Assembly: GCF_011759605.1 (NCBI RefSeq)
Contig: NZ_JAAOYX010000002.1
Coordinates: 744,001 to 808,000 of the forward strand
Reading direction: 5' to 3'
DNA: 64,000 bases
Origin: Luteibacter sp. SG786
Lineage (GTDB): Bacteria > Pseudomonadota > Gammaproteobacteria > Xanthomonadales > Rhodanobacteraceae
Every line of letters starts with the position of its first letter. Positions within the stretch are counted from its first letter, which is position 1. The translations under genes and the position numbers were made by a program. The notes beneath the pieces are model-generated. The model did not search any database, was not told where the DNA came from, and saw nothing but the letters and a program-made list of their open reading frames with translations. Positions 8,458 to 18,415 of this stretch are shown here, piece after piece.

Positions 8458-10560
8458 TTACTCTCCGAGCCCAAGTTCAGTCGCGAAGAACGTCATCGAC
8501 AGTGCCTGGTTGCCTACGCGCTGGCTGAAGGGCGCGCCGATGCCGTGGCCGGCGTTCATGCGGGTGAGCAGCAGCACCGGCTGGCCGGAGGTGCTGGCGT
8601 CCTGGAGCGCGGCGGCGAACTTGCGCGATTGCCACGGGGCCACGCGCGGGTCGTTGGCGCCGGTGGTAAGCAACACGGCCGGGTACTTCGTGCCCTTCTT
8701 CACGTTGTGCAGCGGCGAGTACGCCAGCATGGCCTTCGCGACCGCGGGATCGGACACGCTGCCGTACTCGCTGACGTTGTAGGGCCCATTGGCGAACGCG
8801 GTTTCATGGCGCGGCACGTCGTAGATGCCCACGGCGCCAACCACCGCGCGGTACTGCTCCGGATGCTGGGTGAGTGCCGCGCCCATCAGCAGGCCGCCAT
8901 TGCTGCCGCCGAGGATGCCGAGGTGTTTCGTATCGGTCCACTTCGTGTCGATCAGCGCTTGCGACGCGGCATAGAAGTCGTCGAACACGTTCTGCTTGCG
9001 CGTCTTCTGGCCCTGCTCGTGCCACGCCTCGCCGAACTCGTTGCCACCGCGAATGTTGGCGTAGGCCAGCACGCCGCCGCGTTCCAGCCAGGCGAGGTTC
9101 GCGCCGATGAAACCCGGTGTAACGGGAATGCCGAAGCCGCCGTAGCTGTAGAGGATGGTCGGGCGCTTGCCGTTCGGTGTGGTGCCGTCCATCGCGATCA
9201 CGGTGACGGGAATCTTGCTGCCGTCCTTCGAGGTGCCTTCCACCCGGGTGACCCGTACCTTCGAATAATCGGCGGCCGGCTTCACTTCGAAGATCGTCTT
9301 CAACGAGCCGGAGTTGCCGTCGTATTCGGCCCAACGGGTGGGTTGGGTCCATCCCGCATAGGTGATGAGCGCCTTGGCCTGGCCCTTCTCGGCGGCGACG
9401 CCGCCGATGGCGATGCCGGTGGCGGGCAAGGGTACGCGGCGTACGAAGTTCGCCTTTCCGTCGTACTGGTCCGCCCACCAGTCGGGACCCGCGCTGCGCA
9501 CCACGAGGAAGCCGTCGCCGAGCGCCGTCACGTGCTGGATGGCGCCTTTGCCCTCCGGAAGCACGTCGGTCGCCTTGCCGTTCGCGGTGACCGCGACGAT
9601 CTTGCCCTGCGGTGCACCGGCGAAGGTCACGACGTAAAGCGTATCGCCCACCCAGCTTGCCTCGCGCGCGTCGGCCTCGTGGCCCAGCACGCGCTTGAAC
9701 CCACCCTGGCCCTCGCGCAAGTAGACCTCCGCCGGGCCGCCGTCGCCTTCGTTCGCCAGCAGCGCGGTGGCCTTGCCATCCGCACTTTCCTTGAGGATGT
9801 ACTCGGCCACGTGGGAGTAGCCCTTGCCGAACGCCACGGTGTCCTTCGCCGCCGGCTGACCGATGACGTGATGGGCCAGGTAGGCATCGAATTCGCGTAG
9901 CGGCTTGCCATCCGACGGCGCATCGAAGCGCGCATAGGTCACGCCCTTCTCGTCGGCATCCCAGGCCAACGCCTGCGGCGTGGTGCCGCCGCCGGCAAAC
10001 GGCAGCACGTCGCCGAGCGGCTTGCCCGTGCGCGTGTCGAGGATATGGATGGTCGTAAGTTCGCTGCCGCCTTCCGCGGTGCCGTAGGCGAGGTAGCGGC
10101 CACTGGGTGAGGGCCAGTAGGCGGTGATGGCCGTGTTGCCGTCGCCCTTGTTGAGATCCACGAGTGTGCGCGTGGCGCCGTCCGGCCAGGCCTTCGCGAC
10201 GAGCACAGGCTGCGGCTGGGGCGGCGTGTTCTCGAAATAGAACAGCGTGCCGCCGGCCAGCGTGGGCGAGGAGCGCGTGGTGGAGGTGATCGACAGTTCG
10301 CGGATACGCGAACTCAGTGCCTTGCCCAACGGCATGGCGCCGATAGCAGCCTCGGTGTATGCGTTCTGCGCATCGATCCATTGCTTCACGTCGGCCGCCT
10401 CGGGGTTCTCCAGCCAGCGGTAAGGGTCGTTCACCGGTTGGCCGGCCAGCGTTTCCGAAACCACTCGCTTCGGCGTGGGCGGCGGTGCGGAGGTGGCGGC
10501 TTGCGCCGAGACGGCGAGGAACAGGCTGGCGGCGAGCAGGCGGGGAACGAGGACGCGCAT
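8458..10560 (-). CDS. Exported prolyl oligopeptidase (S9A)
   Basis: A 700-residue serine peptidase that cleaves peptides after proline, probably in the periplasm. The start at 10560 gives a clear signal peptide (MRVLVPRLLAASLFLAVSAQA). The N-terminal beta-propeller begins with the family signature DPYRWLENPEAADVKQWIDA. The catalytic domain carries the nucleophile in GGSNGGLLMGAAL, the acid in TGANDPRVAPWQS and His in RMNAGHGIGAP. The open frame continues far upstream through the repeat and opposite to the next peptidase gene; that extension is ignored. Confidence 0.93.
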   Translation of the reverse strand: MRVLVPRLLAASLFLAVSAQAATSAPPPTPKRVVSETLAGQPVNDPYRWLENPEAADVKQWIDAQNAYTEAAIGAMPLGKALSSRIRELSITSTTRSSPTLAGGTLFYFENTPPQPQPVLVAKAWPDGATRTLVDLNKGDGNTAITAYWPSPSGRYLAYGTAEGGSELTTIHILDTRTGKPLGDVLPFAGGGTTPQALAWDADEKGVTYARFDAPSDGKPLREFDAYLAHHVIGQPAAKDTVAFGKGYSHVAEYILKESADGKATALLANEGDGGPAEVYLREGQGGFKRVLGHEADAREASWVGDTLYVVTFAGAPQGKIVAVTANGKATDVLPEGKGAIQHVTALGDGFLVVRSAGPDWWADQYDGKANFVRRVPLPATGIAIGGVAAEKGQAKALITYAGWTQPTRWAEYDGNSGSLKTIFEVKPAADYSKVRVTRVEGTSKDGSKIPVTVIAMDGTTPNGKRPTILYSYGGFGIPVTPGFIGANLAWLERGGVLAYANIRGGNEFGEAWHEQGQKTRKQNVFDDFYAASQALIDTKWTDTKHLGILGGSNGGLLMGAALTQHPEQYRAVVGAVGIYDVPRHETAFANGPYNVSEYGSVSDPAVAKAMLAYSPLHNVKKGTKYPAVLLTTGANDPRVAPWQSRKFAAALQDASTSGQPVLLLTRMNAGHGIGAPFSQRVGNQALSMTFFATELGLGE

Positions 10561-10618
10561 GGGTTTGAACTCCCTTGTGATCTGCCGAGCGTAGCAAAGC
10601 CGCGGAGGCTCCGGGCTC

Positions 10619-10699
10619 TGTGGGGGCCGGCTTCGCTGGCGATCGCGGCAGCGGGCAACCTTGTCGCGCGCATCCATCGCCGCTGAAGCGGCTCCCACA
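10619..10699. repeat. REP-like element, family A, variant left arm
   Basis: Same architecture as the other family A elements, but the left arm reads TGTGGGGGCCGGCTTCGCTG while the right arm is the usual GCCGCTGAAGCGGCTCCCAC. The two arms therefore do not pair fully with each other, though each still forms its own hairpin. It lies between the divergent peptidase genes. Confidence 0.8.
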
Positions 10700-10791
10700 C
10701 AAAGCTGGCGCCAACCCGGATGGCGATCCCGCCACTGGCTTCGCGAGCGGGTTATGCTCCCGTGATTTGTCCCCACCCGGAACTGCCTCCG

Positions 10792-13194
10792 ATGCGCGCA
10801 CTCGCCGCCGCCCTGATCGCCACCCTTGCCGCCGCGCCGGCGTTCGCCGCACCGCCTCCCTTGGACATGGAAACCATCATGGCCGACCCGGACTGGATCG
10901 GGCCGGCGGTGGAAGACCCGTACTGGAGCGTCGACGGCAGCCAGGTCTTCTATTCCCTCAAGCAGGACGGCACGCCGGTGCGCGACCTTTGGCACGTGCC
11001 TGCGAACGGCGGTACGCCGGAACGGCTCGACGCGGCGGCAGCGGCCCGGGCAGACGGCGGCAAACCCGTGTTCGATCGCGCCCACGGGCACGCCGCCTTC
11101 GTGCGCCACGGCGACATCTTTCTGCGCGACCTCGCCAGCGGCAGCACGGTGCAGGTGACCCGCACCGCCGCGAAGGAACGCGATCCGCGCTTCTCCCTCG
11201 ATGGCCGCTTGCTCACCTTCCGCGCCGATAACGACTGGTTTGCGTACGCGGTCACGGGCGGTCCCGTGTCGAAGGCAGCCGACCTCGAAACGAAGGACGA
11301 CCCGAACGACAGGAAAGCCGACGACCTCGCCGACGGCCAGCAGGCGCTGTTCAAGACCTTGCGTGGCCTGCGCGCGGACGAGGAGGCCATGAAGGCGGAT
11401 GCCGATGCCCTGGCGGCCGCCGATCCGGGTCGCGTGCCCCGGCCGTTCTGGCTTGGCAAGAACGTGAGCATCGTCGATACCTCGCTGTCGCCGGACGGCC
11501 GCTGGATGCTCGTGGTGACCGAGGCGAAGGACGCCGACAAGGGCAAGATCGCCGACCTCACGCATTACGTGACCGATTCGGGTTACGCCGAAACCGAAGC
11601 CACGCGCAGCTACGTCGGCAGGAAGGACCCCACGCCGCAATCGCTGCGCCTGCTCGATCTGCAAACGCATGCGAGCTTCGACCTCGACACCGCCACCCTG
11701 CCGGGCATCGGCGACGACCCGCTGGCCGACATCCGCGCGAAGACCGTCGCCGCGCTGCGCAAGGAGGGTAAGGGCGATCGCGCCGACGCACTGGCTGCGC
11801 CGAAGACGCGTCCGGTTATCGTCAACGGCGAATACAGCCCCGGCATCGTGTGGAGCGACGACGGCCGCCAGGTCGCCGTTCAGCTGCGCGCGATCGACAA
11901 CAAGGATCGCTGGATCGCCACCGTGGATTTCGACCGCCACGCCCTGGTGTCGCAACACCGCCTTACCGACAAGGCCTGGATCAACTGGGACGGCAACGAC
12001 TTCGGCTGGCTCCGGGACGGCCGCACGCTGTGGTACCTGAGCGAGGAAAGCGGCTTCGCGCAGCTGTACATCCGCCCGCCGGGCAGCAAGGCCAAGGCGC
12101 TGACCTCCGGCCGTTTCGAAGTGGACCACCCGGTGCTGAGCCCCGATGGTTCGCGCTTCTACGTGCGCACGAACAAGGTGGCACCGTATAGCTACGACAT
12201 CTATTCGCTGCCAGCACAAGGCGGCACGCTCACGCGCGTCACGACCTTCGAAGGCCTCGACGATTTCGCGCTGTCGCCGGACGGCACCCGTCTCGCGGTG
12301 CTGCATTCCTCGCCGTACGTTCCCTCGCAGCTGGCCACGGTGGGCGTGGACGGTTCCGCGGCGCGGGAACTCACGGACACCCGCAAGCCCGCATACAAGG
12401 CCCGCGAATGGATCGCGCCGAAGATCGTCCAGGTGCCTTCGACCCACGGTGCGGGCACGATCTGGGCCAAGTTCTACGGCCCGGCCGACGCCGCCACGGC
12501 GGCCTCGCGCCCGGCGGTGATCTTCGTGCACGGCGCGGGTTACCTGCAGAACGTGCACCTGTCTTACCCGGCGTATTTCCGCGAGCAGATGTTCCATAAC
12601 CTCCTGGTGCAGCGCGGGTACGTGGTTCTCGATATGGACTACCGCGCGTCCAAGGGCTACGGTCGCGACTGGCGCACGGCCATCTACCGGCAGATGGGCC
12701 ATCCGGAACTGGACGACCTGCTCGACGGCAAGGCCTGGCTGGTGGCGAACCACGGTGCTGACCCGAAACGCGTCGGTGTCTATGGCGGCAGCTACGGCGG
12801 GTTCATGACCCTGATGGCGCTGCTTCGCGCACCCGGTGAGTTCGCCGCCGGCGCCGCGCTACGCCCGGTGACCGACTGGACCAGCTACAACCACGAGTAC
12901 ACGTCCAACATACTCAACGACCCGCAGCTGGACCCCGATGCGTACAAGACCAGCTCGCCCATCCAGTACGCCGAGGCCCTGGCCGACCCGCTGCTGATCG
13001 AGCACGGCCTGATCGACGACAACGTGCTTGCCAGCGATTCGATCCGCCTCTATCAGCGCTTCATCGAGCTGCACAAGAAGAACTTCTGGATGTCGCTGTA
13101 TCCGATGGAGAGGCACGGCTTCGTGCACGCGGACTCCTGGTACGACGAATACCGCCGCATCGACGAGTTGTTCCGGGAGAGGCTGGAACACTGA
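10792..13194 (+). CDS. Exported S9 family peptidase, dipeptidyl-peptidase IV type
   Basis: An 800-residue serine peptidase with an N-terminal signal peptide (MRALAAALIATLAAAPAFAA), a long beta-propeller region with repeated LSPDG motifs (DPRFSLDGR, VDTSLSPDGR, VLSPDGSRF, ALSPDGTRL), and a C-terminal alpha/beta hydrolase domain. Catalytic residues are Ser in GVYGGSYGGFMTLM, Asp in LIEHGLIDDNV and His in MERHGFVHADSW. The start at 10792 was preferred to an upstream in-frame ATG because it begins the signal peptide. It is probably a periplasmic dipeptide-releasing enzyme that complements the divergent prolyl oligopeptidase. Confidence 0.92.
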   Translation: MRALAAALIATLAAAPAFAAPPPLDMETIMADPDWIGPAVEDPYWSVDGSQVFYSLKQDGTPVRDLWHVPANGGTPERLDAAAAARADGGKPVFDRAHGHAAFVRHGDIFLRDLASGSTVQVTRTAAKERDPRFSLDGRLLTFRADNDWFAYAVTGGPVSKAADLETKDDPNDRKADDLADGQQALFKTLRGLRADEEAMKADADALAAADPGRVPRPFWLGKNVSIVDTSLSPDGRWMLVVTEAKDADKGKIADLTHYVTDSGYAETEATRSYVGRKDPTPQSLRLLDLQTHASFDLDTATLPGIGDDPLADIRAKTVAALRKEGKGDRADALAAPKTRPVIVNGEYSPGIVWSDDGRQVAVQLRAIDNKDRWIATVDFDRHALVSQHRLTDKAWINWDGNDFGWLRDGRTLWYLSEESGFAQLYIRPPGSKAKALTSGRFEVDHPVLSPDGSRFYVRTNKVAPYSYDIYSLPAQGGTLTRVTTFEGLDDFALSPDGTRLAVLHSSPYVPSQLATVGVDGSAARELTDTRKPAYKAREWIAPKIVQVPSTHGAGTIWAKFYGPADAATAASRPAVIFVHGAGYLQNVHLSYPAYFREQMFHNLLVQRGYVVLDMDYRASKGYGRDWRTAIYRQMGHPELDDLLDGKAWLVANHGADPKRVGVYGGSYGGFMTLMALLRAPGEFAAGAALRPVTDWTSYNHEYTSNILNDPQLDPDAYKTSSPIQYAEALADPLLIEHGLIDDNVLASDSIRLYQRFIELHKKNFWMSLYPMERHGFVHADSWYDEYRRIDELFRERLEH

Positions 13195-13202
13195 GGCGAT
13201 AG

Positions 13203-13279
13203 AGTCACTGGGTTCCTGCCTTCGCAGGAACGACGCCGCGAGGGCACGTCGCCCCTGCGAAGGCAGGGGCCCAGCGACT
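13203..13279. repeat. Inverted repeat element, family D (CCTGCCTTCGCAGG arms)
   Basis: Two arms, GGGTTCCTGCCTTCGCAGGA and its imperfect inverse ending GCAGGGGCCCAGCGACT, each with a nested CCTGC-CTTC-GCAGG type hairpin, separated by a short GC-rich centre. It follows the stop of the S9 peptidase gene and precedes the kdp control region. Similar CCTGCGAAGGCAGG repeats are common between genes in related bacteria. Mobility is not shown here. Confidence 0.7.
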
Positions 13280-13301
13280 TTCCGCCCGAAGAGCTTCAAG
13301 A

Positions 13302-13394
13302 ATTTACGGAAACGTTACGCCCCCACGCCGCCGCGTTACACCGTAAATATCGTTCCAGGCGAAGAATGCGCACCGTCCTAGTCGATGGTGCGCA
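13302..13394 (+). promoter_or_regulatory. Candidate kdp control region: inverted repeat and hairpin
   Basis: Two symmetrical signals lie just before the kdp genes. ATTTACGG at 13302-13309 is mirrored by CCGTAAAT at 13341-13348, and both are followed inwards by GTTACGC-like words, which would suit a dimeric response regulator such as KdpE. Then TGCGCACC (13367-13374) and GGTGCGCA (13387-13394) form a perfect 8-base-pair stem with a 12-base loop that ends three bases before the first small ORF. No proof of KdpE binding can be drawn from sequence alone. Confidence 0.45.
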
Positions 13395-13397
13395 ATC

Positions 13398-13487
13398 GTG
13401 GAATTCCTTTACGTTCTTCTCGTCGTCGTCCTCACGGCCGTGACGATCGGCTTCCTCATGATCTGCGACCGGCTGGGTCGCCGCTGA
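13398..13487 (+). CDS. Tiny membrane ORF upstream of kdpF
   Basis: A 29-codon frame starting GTG: one hydrophobic helix (EFLYVLLVVVLTAVTIGFLM) followed by a basic tail ICDRLGRR. It ends 10 bases before kdpF, on the same strand. Single-helix peptides ending in a Cys-Asp/Glu-Arg-Leu tail are, from memory, found before kdpF in other bacteria, so this may be a genuine extra Kdp-associated peptide. There is no good ribosome binding site, and the hairpin just before it could hide the start. It could instead be chance coding. Confidence 0.5.
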   Translation: MEFLYVLLVVVLTAVTIGFLMICDRLGRR

Positions 13488-13497
13488 GGACGCCGCC

Positions 13498-13590
13498 ATG
13501 ACCTTTGCCTACATAGTCGCCGCAGCCATTGCCGTGGCCCTTACCGGTTACCTGTGCGTGGCCCTGCTGAAGCCGGAGTGGTTCGAATGA
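13498..13590 (+). CDS. kdpF: K+-transporting ATPase small subunit KdpF
   Basis: A 30-residue single-helix membrane peptide, [20 protein letters not shown] then [10 protein letters not shown]. The ending ALLKPEWF closely matches the LLRPE.F signature of KdpF, which stabilises the KdpABC complex in the inner membrane. GAGGA lies about 7 bases before the ATG. Its TGA overlaps the ATG of kdpA (ATGA), so translation of the two is coupled. Confidence 0.88.
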   Translation: MTFAYIVAAAIAVALTGYLCVALLKPEWFE

Positions 13591-15308
13591 CCACGAACGA
13601 CTTCCTCCAGATTGGCCTTTTCCTCGTCGTGCTGCTGGCGCTGGTGAAGCCGATGGGCCATTACATGGCCCTCGTGTTCGCCGACGAGCCGAACCGCGTC
13701 ACCCGCTTCGGGGCCGGCGCGGAGCGCCTGCTCTACCGCCTTGCCGGCGTTCGTTCCGACGAGGACATGGGGTGGAAGCGCTATGCCATGGCGATGCTGG
13801 TATTCAACGTGGCCGGCGTGGCCTTCGTGTACCTGCTTCAGCGCACGCAGCAATGGTTGCCGTTGAACCCGCAGCATTTCGCTGCCGTGGCGCCCGACTC
13901 GGCCATGAACACCGCCGTGAGCTTCGTCACCAACACGAACTGGCAGGGTTACGCGGGCGAGTCGACCATGAGCTACCTCACGCAGGCTCTGGGCCTTGCC
14001 GTGCAGAACTTCCTGTCGGCCGCCACGGGCATCGCGGTGCTCATCGCGGTGGTCCGGGGCTTCGCGCGCCGGGGTGCCGCGGCCGTGGGCAACTTCTGGG
14101 TAGACATGACCCGCGCCACGCTCTACGTGCTGCTGCCGTTCTCGATCGTGATCGCGCTGCTGCTCGTGTCGCAGGGCGTGGTGCAGAACGTGGCGCCTTA
14201 CCTGGACGTGGCCACGCTGGAGCACGGCAGGCAGACCCTGCCGATGGGGCCCGCGGCGTCGCAGGTGGCTATCAAGATGCTCGGCACGAATGGCGGCGGC
14301 TTCTTCAATGCCAATTCCGCGCACCCCTTCGAGAATCCCACGCCGTTCTCCAACTTCGTGGAGATGATCGCGATCTTCCTTATCCCGGGCGCCCTCTGCT
14401 GCACGTTCGGGCGCATGGTGGGCGACCGCCGCCAGGGCTGGGCGATCCTCGCCACGATGCTGGTCATCTTCGTGCCCCTCGCGGTCGGTCTGGTCGCCGC
14501 GGAGCAGGCCGGCAACCCCGCCCTGCACGGCCTGGCCGTGGACGCGCATGCCACCGCCCTGCAATCGGGCGGCAACATGGAAGGCAAGGAAACGCGCTTC
14601 GGCATCGCCTCGTCCGGCCTGTTCGCCGCCATCACAACCGCCGCGTCCTGCGGTGCGGTGAATGCGATGCACGATTCGCTGACGCCGCTCGGCGGCCTCG
14701 TTCCCATGTGGCTCATGCAACTGGGCGAGGTGGTCTTCGGCGGCGTGGGTTCGGGGCTCTACGGCATGCTGGCGTTCGCCGTGGTCGCGGTATTCATCGC
14801 CGGACTCATGGTGGGCCGCACGCCCGAATACCTGGGCAAGAAGATCGAGGCCCACGAGATGAAGATGGCCAGCCTGGCCGTGCTCGTACCCTGCGCGCTC
14901 GTGGTCGTGTGCACCGCCGTCGCGGTCATGGTGCCCGCCGGTGTCGCGGGCGTCGCGAATCCCGGCGCCCATGGCTTCAGCGAAATCCTGTATGCGGTCA
15001 GCTCCGCGTCCAACAACAATGGCAGCGCGTTCGGCGGTCTGTCCGCGAACACGCCCTTCTGGAACGTGCTGCTCGCCATCTGCATGTTTCTGGCGCGCTT
15101 CCCGCTTGCGATTGCGATGCTGGCCATGGCCGGATCGCTGGCCGCCAAGGGGCATGTGCCTCCCTCGGCCGGCACGCTGCCCACGCACACACCGCTGTTC
15201 GTCACGCTGCTGACCTGCGTCGTGATCGTCGTCGGCGCGCTCACCTTCCTCCCGGCGCTGGCCCTCGGGCCCATCGTCGAGCACCTCACGTCTCTCACGG
15301 GCCACTGA
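13587..15308 (+). CDS. kdpA: K+-transporting ATPase subunit KdpA (channel-like)
   Basis: The 573-residue potassium-binding and translocating subunit, related to Trk/HKT channels, with about ten transmembrane helices. Selectivity-filter-like loops are visible: [53 protein letters not shown] and [13 protein letters not shown]. The start at 13587 overlaps the kdpF stop; an in-frame ATG 33 bases upstream is inside kdpF and less likely. It works with KdpB and KdpC for high-affinity K+ uptake when potassium is scarce. Confidence 0.97.
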   Translation: MTTNDFLQIGLFLVVLLALVKPMGHYMALVFADEPNRVTRFGAGAERLLYRLAGVRSDEDMGWKRYAMAMLVFNVAGVAFVYLLQRTQQWLPLNPQHFAAVAPDSAMNTAVSFVTNTNWQGYAGESTMSYLTQALGLAVQNFLSAATGIAVLIAVVRGFARRGAAAVGNFWVDMTRATLYVLLPFSIVIALLLVSQGVVQNVAPYLDVATLEHGRQTLPMGPAASQVAIKMLGTNGGGFFNANSAHPFENPTPFSNFVEMIAIFLIPGALCCTFGRMVGDRRQGWAILATMLVIFVPLAVGLVAAEQAGNPALHGLAVDAHATALQSGGNMEGKETRFGIASSGLFAAITTAASCGAVNAMHDSLTPLGGLVPMWLMQLGEVVFGGVGSGLYGMLAFAVVAVFIAGLMVGRTPEYLGKKIEAHEMKMASLAVLVPCALVVVCTAVAVMVPAGVAGVANPGAHGFSEILYAVSSASNNNGSAFGGLSANTPFWNVLLAICMFLARFPLAIAMLAMAGSLAAKGHVPPSAGTLPTHTPLFVTLLTCVVIVVGALTFLPALALGPIVEHLTSLTGH

Positions 15309-15311
15309 TCC

Positions 15312-17381
15312 ATGACTTCCCACGCTCACGCCGCGCGCGGATTCGACCGCGCGATGGTGACACGCGCCCTTGTCGACGCGTTCCGCAAACTCGATCCGCG
15401 TACGCAGTTCCGCAACCCGGTGATGTTCGTCGTGTTCGTGTGCAGCGTACTGACCACCCTGCTGTGGGTGCAGGCGCTGGCCGGCCACGGCGAGGCTCCC
15501 ACGGGCTTCATCTTCTGGGTGACGCTGTGGCTCTGGTTCACCCTGCTGTTCGCCAATTTCGCCGAAGCGCTCGCCGAAGGACGCGGCAAGGCGCAGGCCG
15601 ACGCGCTGCGCGGCTCACGTCGCGATGTGGCCGCGAAGAAGCTCGCCGCACCGAGGCACGATGCGCAGATCGTGTTCACGCCTTCCAGCGAACTGCGCAG
15701 CGGCCACCACGTGCTGGTGGAAGCCGGCGACATCGTGCCGGGCGATGGCGAGATCGTGGTGGGCGCGGCCAGCGTCGACGAGAGCGCCATCACCGGCGAA
15801 TCGGCACCGGTGATCCGTGAGGCCGGTGGCGACCGCAGCGCCGTGACGGGTGGCACCCGCGTGCTCTCCGACTGGCTGGTGGTGCGCATCACCAGCAACC
15901 CCGGCGAGAGCTTCCTCGACCGCATGATCTCGATGGTGGAAGGCGCGTCGCGCCGCAAGACGCCGAACGAGATCGCGCTCACCATCCTGCTGGCGAAGTT
16001 CACCCTGATCTTCCTGCTGGCGTGCGCCACGCTCCTTCCCTACTCGATCTACAGCGTGCAGGCCGCGGGCAGCGGCAATCCGATCACGCTTACCGTGCTG
16101 GTGGCGCTGCTGGTGTGCCTCATTCCCACCACCATCGGCGCCCTGCTGTCGGCCATCGGCATCGCGGGCATGGACCGGATGATCCGGGCGAACGTCATCG
16201 CCACTTCCGGGCGGGCCGTGGAAGCGGCGGGCGACGTGGACGTGCTGCTCCTGGACAAGACCGGCACCATCACGCTCGGCAACCGTCAGGCGGTGGCCTT
16301 CCATGCCGCACCCGGTATCGAAGAACGCGAACTGGCCGAAGCCGCCGACCTCGCCTCGCGCGCCGACGAGACACCGGAGGGCCGCAGCATCGTCGCCCTG
16401 GCGGAGGCGAGGTTCAGCCTGCATGGGCGACGCCGCGACAACGACGCCACGTTCGTGCCGTTTACCGCACAGACGCGCATGAGCGGCGTCGATGTCGGCA
16501 CCCGCCACATCCGCAAGGGCGCGATCGACGCGGTGGAGCGTTACCTCGACGGCCAGGACAGCCATATGCCGCCGCTGGTGCGACGCATGGCCGAAGACGT
16601 GGCGCGCCGCGGCGCCACACCGCTCATCGTCGTGGACGGGGCGCTGACGCTGGGCGTCATCGAACTCAAGGACATCGTGAAGGACGGCATCAAGGAGCGC
16701 TTTGCCGAGATGCGCCGCATGGGCATCCGCACGGTGATGATCACCGGCGACAATCCGCTCACCGCGGCCGCCATCGCCGCGGAAGCCGGCGTGGACGACT
16801 TCCTCGCCGAAGCCACGCCCGAGGCGAAGCTGAAGCTGATTCGCGACATGCAGGCCGAGAACCGCCTGGTGGCCATGTGCGGCGACGGCACCAACGACGC
16901 ACCGGCGCTGGCCCAGGCCGACGTGGCCGTCGCGATGAACAGCGGCACCCAGGCCGCGAAAGAGGCCGGCAACATGGTCGACCTCGATTCGAACCCGACC
17001 AAGCTGATCGAGGTCGTGGGCATCGGCAAGCAGATGCTCATCACGCGGGGCGCGCTCACCACGTTCTCGATCGCGAACGACATCGCCAAGTATTTCGCGA
17101 TCATCCCTGCCGCCTTCGCGACGACCTACCCCGCGCTCAACGCACTGAACGTGATGCACCTTGCCACCCCGCAGAGCGCCATCCTGTCGGCGGTGATCTT
17201 CAATGCGCTGATCATCGTTTTCCTCATTCCCCTTGCGCTGAAGGGCGTGGCCTATCGCGCGCTGGGCGCCGCCGCGCTGCTTCGCCGCAACATGCTCGTG
17301 TACGGCCTGGGCGGCATCGTCGCGCCCTTCGTCGGCATCAAGCTCATCGACATGTTGCTGGTCCTGCTGGGACTGGCCTGA
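15312..17381 (+). CDS. kdpB: K+-transporting P-type ATPase subunit KdpB
   Basis: The 689-residue energising subunit. Motifs of a P-type ATPase are complete: [10 protein letters not shown] in the actuator domain, [12 protein letters not shown] with phosphorylated Asp315, TARMSG-like nucleotide-binding residues ([11 protein letters not shown]), [10 protein letters not shown] and [21 protein letters not shown]. It starts four bases after kdpA ends. Downstream the order departs from the E. coli kdpFABC pattern, because two other genes come before kdpC. Confidence 0.97.
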   Translation: MTSHAHAARGFDRAMVTRALVDAFRKLDPRTQFRNPVMFVVFVCSVLTTLLWVQALAGHGEAPTGFIFWVTLWLWFTLLFANFAEALAEGRGKAQADALRGSRRDVAAKKLAAPRHDAQIVFTPSSELRSGHHVLVEAGDIVPGDGEIVVGAASVDESAITGESAPVIREAGGDRSAVTGGTRVLSDWLVVRITSNPGESFLDRMISMVEGASRRKTPNEIALTILLAKFTLIFLLACATLLPYSIYSVQAAGSGNPITLTVLVALLVCLIPTTIGALLSAIGIAGMDRMIRANVIATSGRAVEAAGDVDVLLLDKTGTITLGNRQAVAFHAAPGIEERELAEAADLASRADETPEGRSIVALAEARFSLHGRRRDNDATFVPFTAQTRMSGVDVGTRHIRKGAIDAVERYLDGQDSHMPPLVRRMAEDVARRGATPLIVVDGALTLGVIELKDIVKDGIKERFAEMRRMGIRTVMITGDNPLTAAAIAAEAGVDDFLAEATPEAKLKLIRDMQAENRLVAMCGDGTNDAPALAQADVAVAMNSGTQAAKEAGNMVDLDSNPTKLIEVVGIGKQMLITRGALTTFSIANDIAKYFAIIPAAFATTYPALNALNVMHLATPQSAILSAVIFNALIIVFLIPLALKGVAYRALGAAALLRRNMLVYGLGGIVAPFVGIKLIDMLLVLLGLA

Positions 17382-17396
17382 TCTAAAGGCATCGCC

Positions 17397-17579
17397 ATGC
17401 GCAACGTCCACCTCACTGTACTCATCGAAGACTCCGACGACATCGACATGAATGTGCGCGTCGTCGCGCCGGCATCGTCGCACGCGGCACCGGTGGTTCC
17501 GTTCAAACCCCAGATCGTCGCCACGCGCCATGACGCGACCGACGACGAATACACGCTCGGCGGATACGCCGGCATCTGA
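17397..17579 (+). CDS. Small acidic protein inside the kdp operon
   Basis: A 60-residue frame, 15 bases after kdpB and 16 bases before the porin gene, in the same direction. It has no signal peptide or membrane segment, an Asp-rich part (LIEDSDDIDMNV) and a Pro/Ala-rich middle. I do not recognise a family. The tight packing supports translation as part of the operon, but no strong ribosome binding site is seen, and the frame could be fortuitous. Confidence 0.45.
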   Translation: MRNVHLTVLIEDSDDIDMNVRVVAPASSHAAPVVPFKPQIVATRHDATDDEYTLGGYAGI

Positions 17580-17595
17580 CCCACGACGAATACCC

Positions 17596-18405
17596 ATGAA
17601 AACCGTTCTTCTGGCGGCCTGCGCCGCCGCCTTTCCCCTCGTGTTCTCCGTTCCCGCCCATGCAACCGATACACCACCGGTCACGGGCAATGTGGCGATC
17701 GTGTCGGACTACATGTTCCGTGGCCTGACCCAGACCTGGGGCCACCCGGCCATCCAGGGCGGCGCCGACTACACCGCTTCCGGCGGCTTCTCGGCCGGCG
17801 CCTGGGCATCCAGCGTCAGCGATCGCAGCTACGCGGGCGGTTCGATAGAGCTGGACCTCTACGCGAGCTTCGGCCGCCCCATCGACGACGACTGGTCGTG
17901 GCGCCTCGGTGTCTACGGTTACGTGTACCCGGGTGCCAACCTCGACCAGGCCGCGGGATACCGCGGCCGCTCCTTCGACACGGTGGAGGCCAACGCCGCG
18001 CTCACGTGGCGCAACATCACGCTGAAGTACAACCGGTCGCTCACCGACTACTTCGGTGCGGATCGCGAACAGGGCTACGACGGCGACACCCGCGGTACCG
18101 GCTACCTCCAGATCGACGCCACCTTCGCTCTGGCCGATGCCTGGACGCTTGCGCTCCATGCAGGGCACACCCACTACACCGCCTCGTTGGCCACGCCTAC
18201 GGCGTACGGTGTCCGCGACGTGGATTACAGCGACGCCTCGGCGACCGTGAAGTATGCGATCGACCCCCACTGGTCGGTGAGCGTCGGGGTCACCCACGCG
18301 ACCAACGGGCGGTATTACAGCCACGTGTCCAGCTATACCGACGTCGCCGACACCCGTGACGTGGGCGGCACACGCGGTCTCGTCATGTTCCAGGGCACAT
18401 TCTGA
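17596..18405 (+). CDS. TorF-family putative porin inside the kdp operon
   Basis: A 269-residue outer-membrane protein. The signal peptide is [20 protein letters not shown] then AHA. The mature start [20 protein letters not shown] fits the TorF/Gcw_chp family of putative porins, with VSDYxFRG as its signature. The barrel pattern ends in GLVMFQGTF with a terminal Phe. The start at 17596 is chosen for the signal peptide. It lies 10 bases upstream of kdpC, so it should be co-expressed with the K+ pump and may let K+ cross the outer membrane; that role is inferred. Confidence 0.85.
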   Translation: MKTVLLAACAAAFPLVFSVPAHATDTPPVTGNVAIVSDYMFRGLTQTWGHPAIQGGADYTASGGFSAGAWASSVSDRSYAGGSIELDLYASFGRPIDDDWSWRLGVYGYVYPGANLDQAAGYRGRSFDTVEANAALTWRNITLKYNRSLTDYFGADREQGYDGDTRGTGYLQIDATFALADAWTLALHAGHTHYTASLATPTAYGVRDVDYSDASATVKYAIDPHWSVSVGVTHATNGRYYSHVSSYTDVADTRDVGGTRGLVMFQGTF

Positions 18406-18415
18406 GGAGTACGCC

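Noticed and set aside
10561-12753. Upstream continuation of the prolyl oligopeptidase frame, antisense to the next S9 peptidase gene
   Set aside because: The enzyme's signal peptide starts at 10560. The extension has no family resemblance and lies opposite a well-supported gene; high GC keeps the frame open.
13548-17690. Long antisense frames across kdpA and kdpB
   Set aside because: His- and Arg-rich shadow translations of highly conserved genes on the plus strand.
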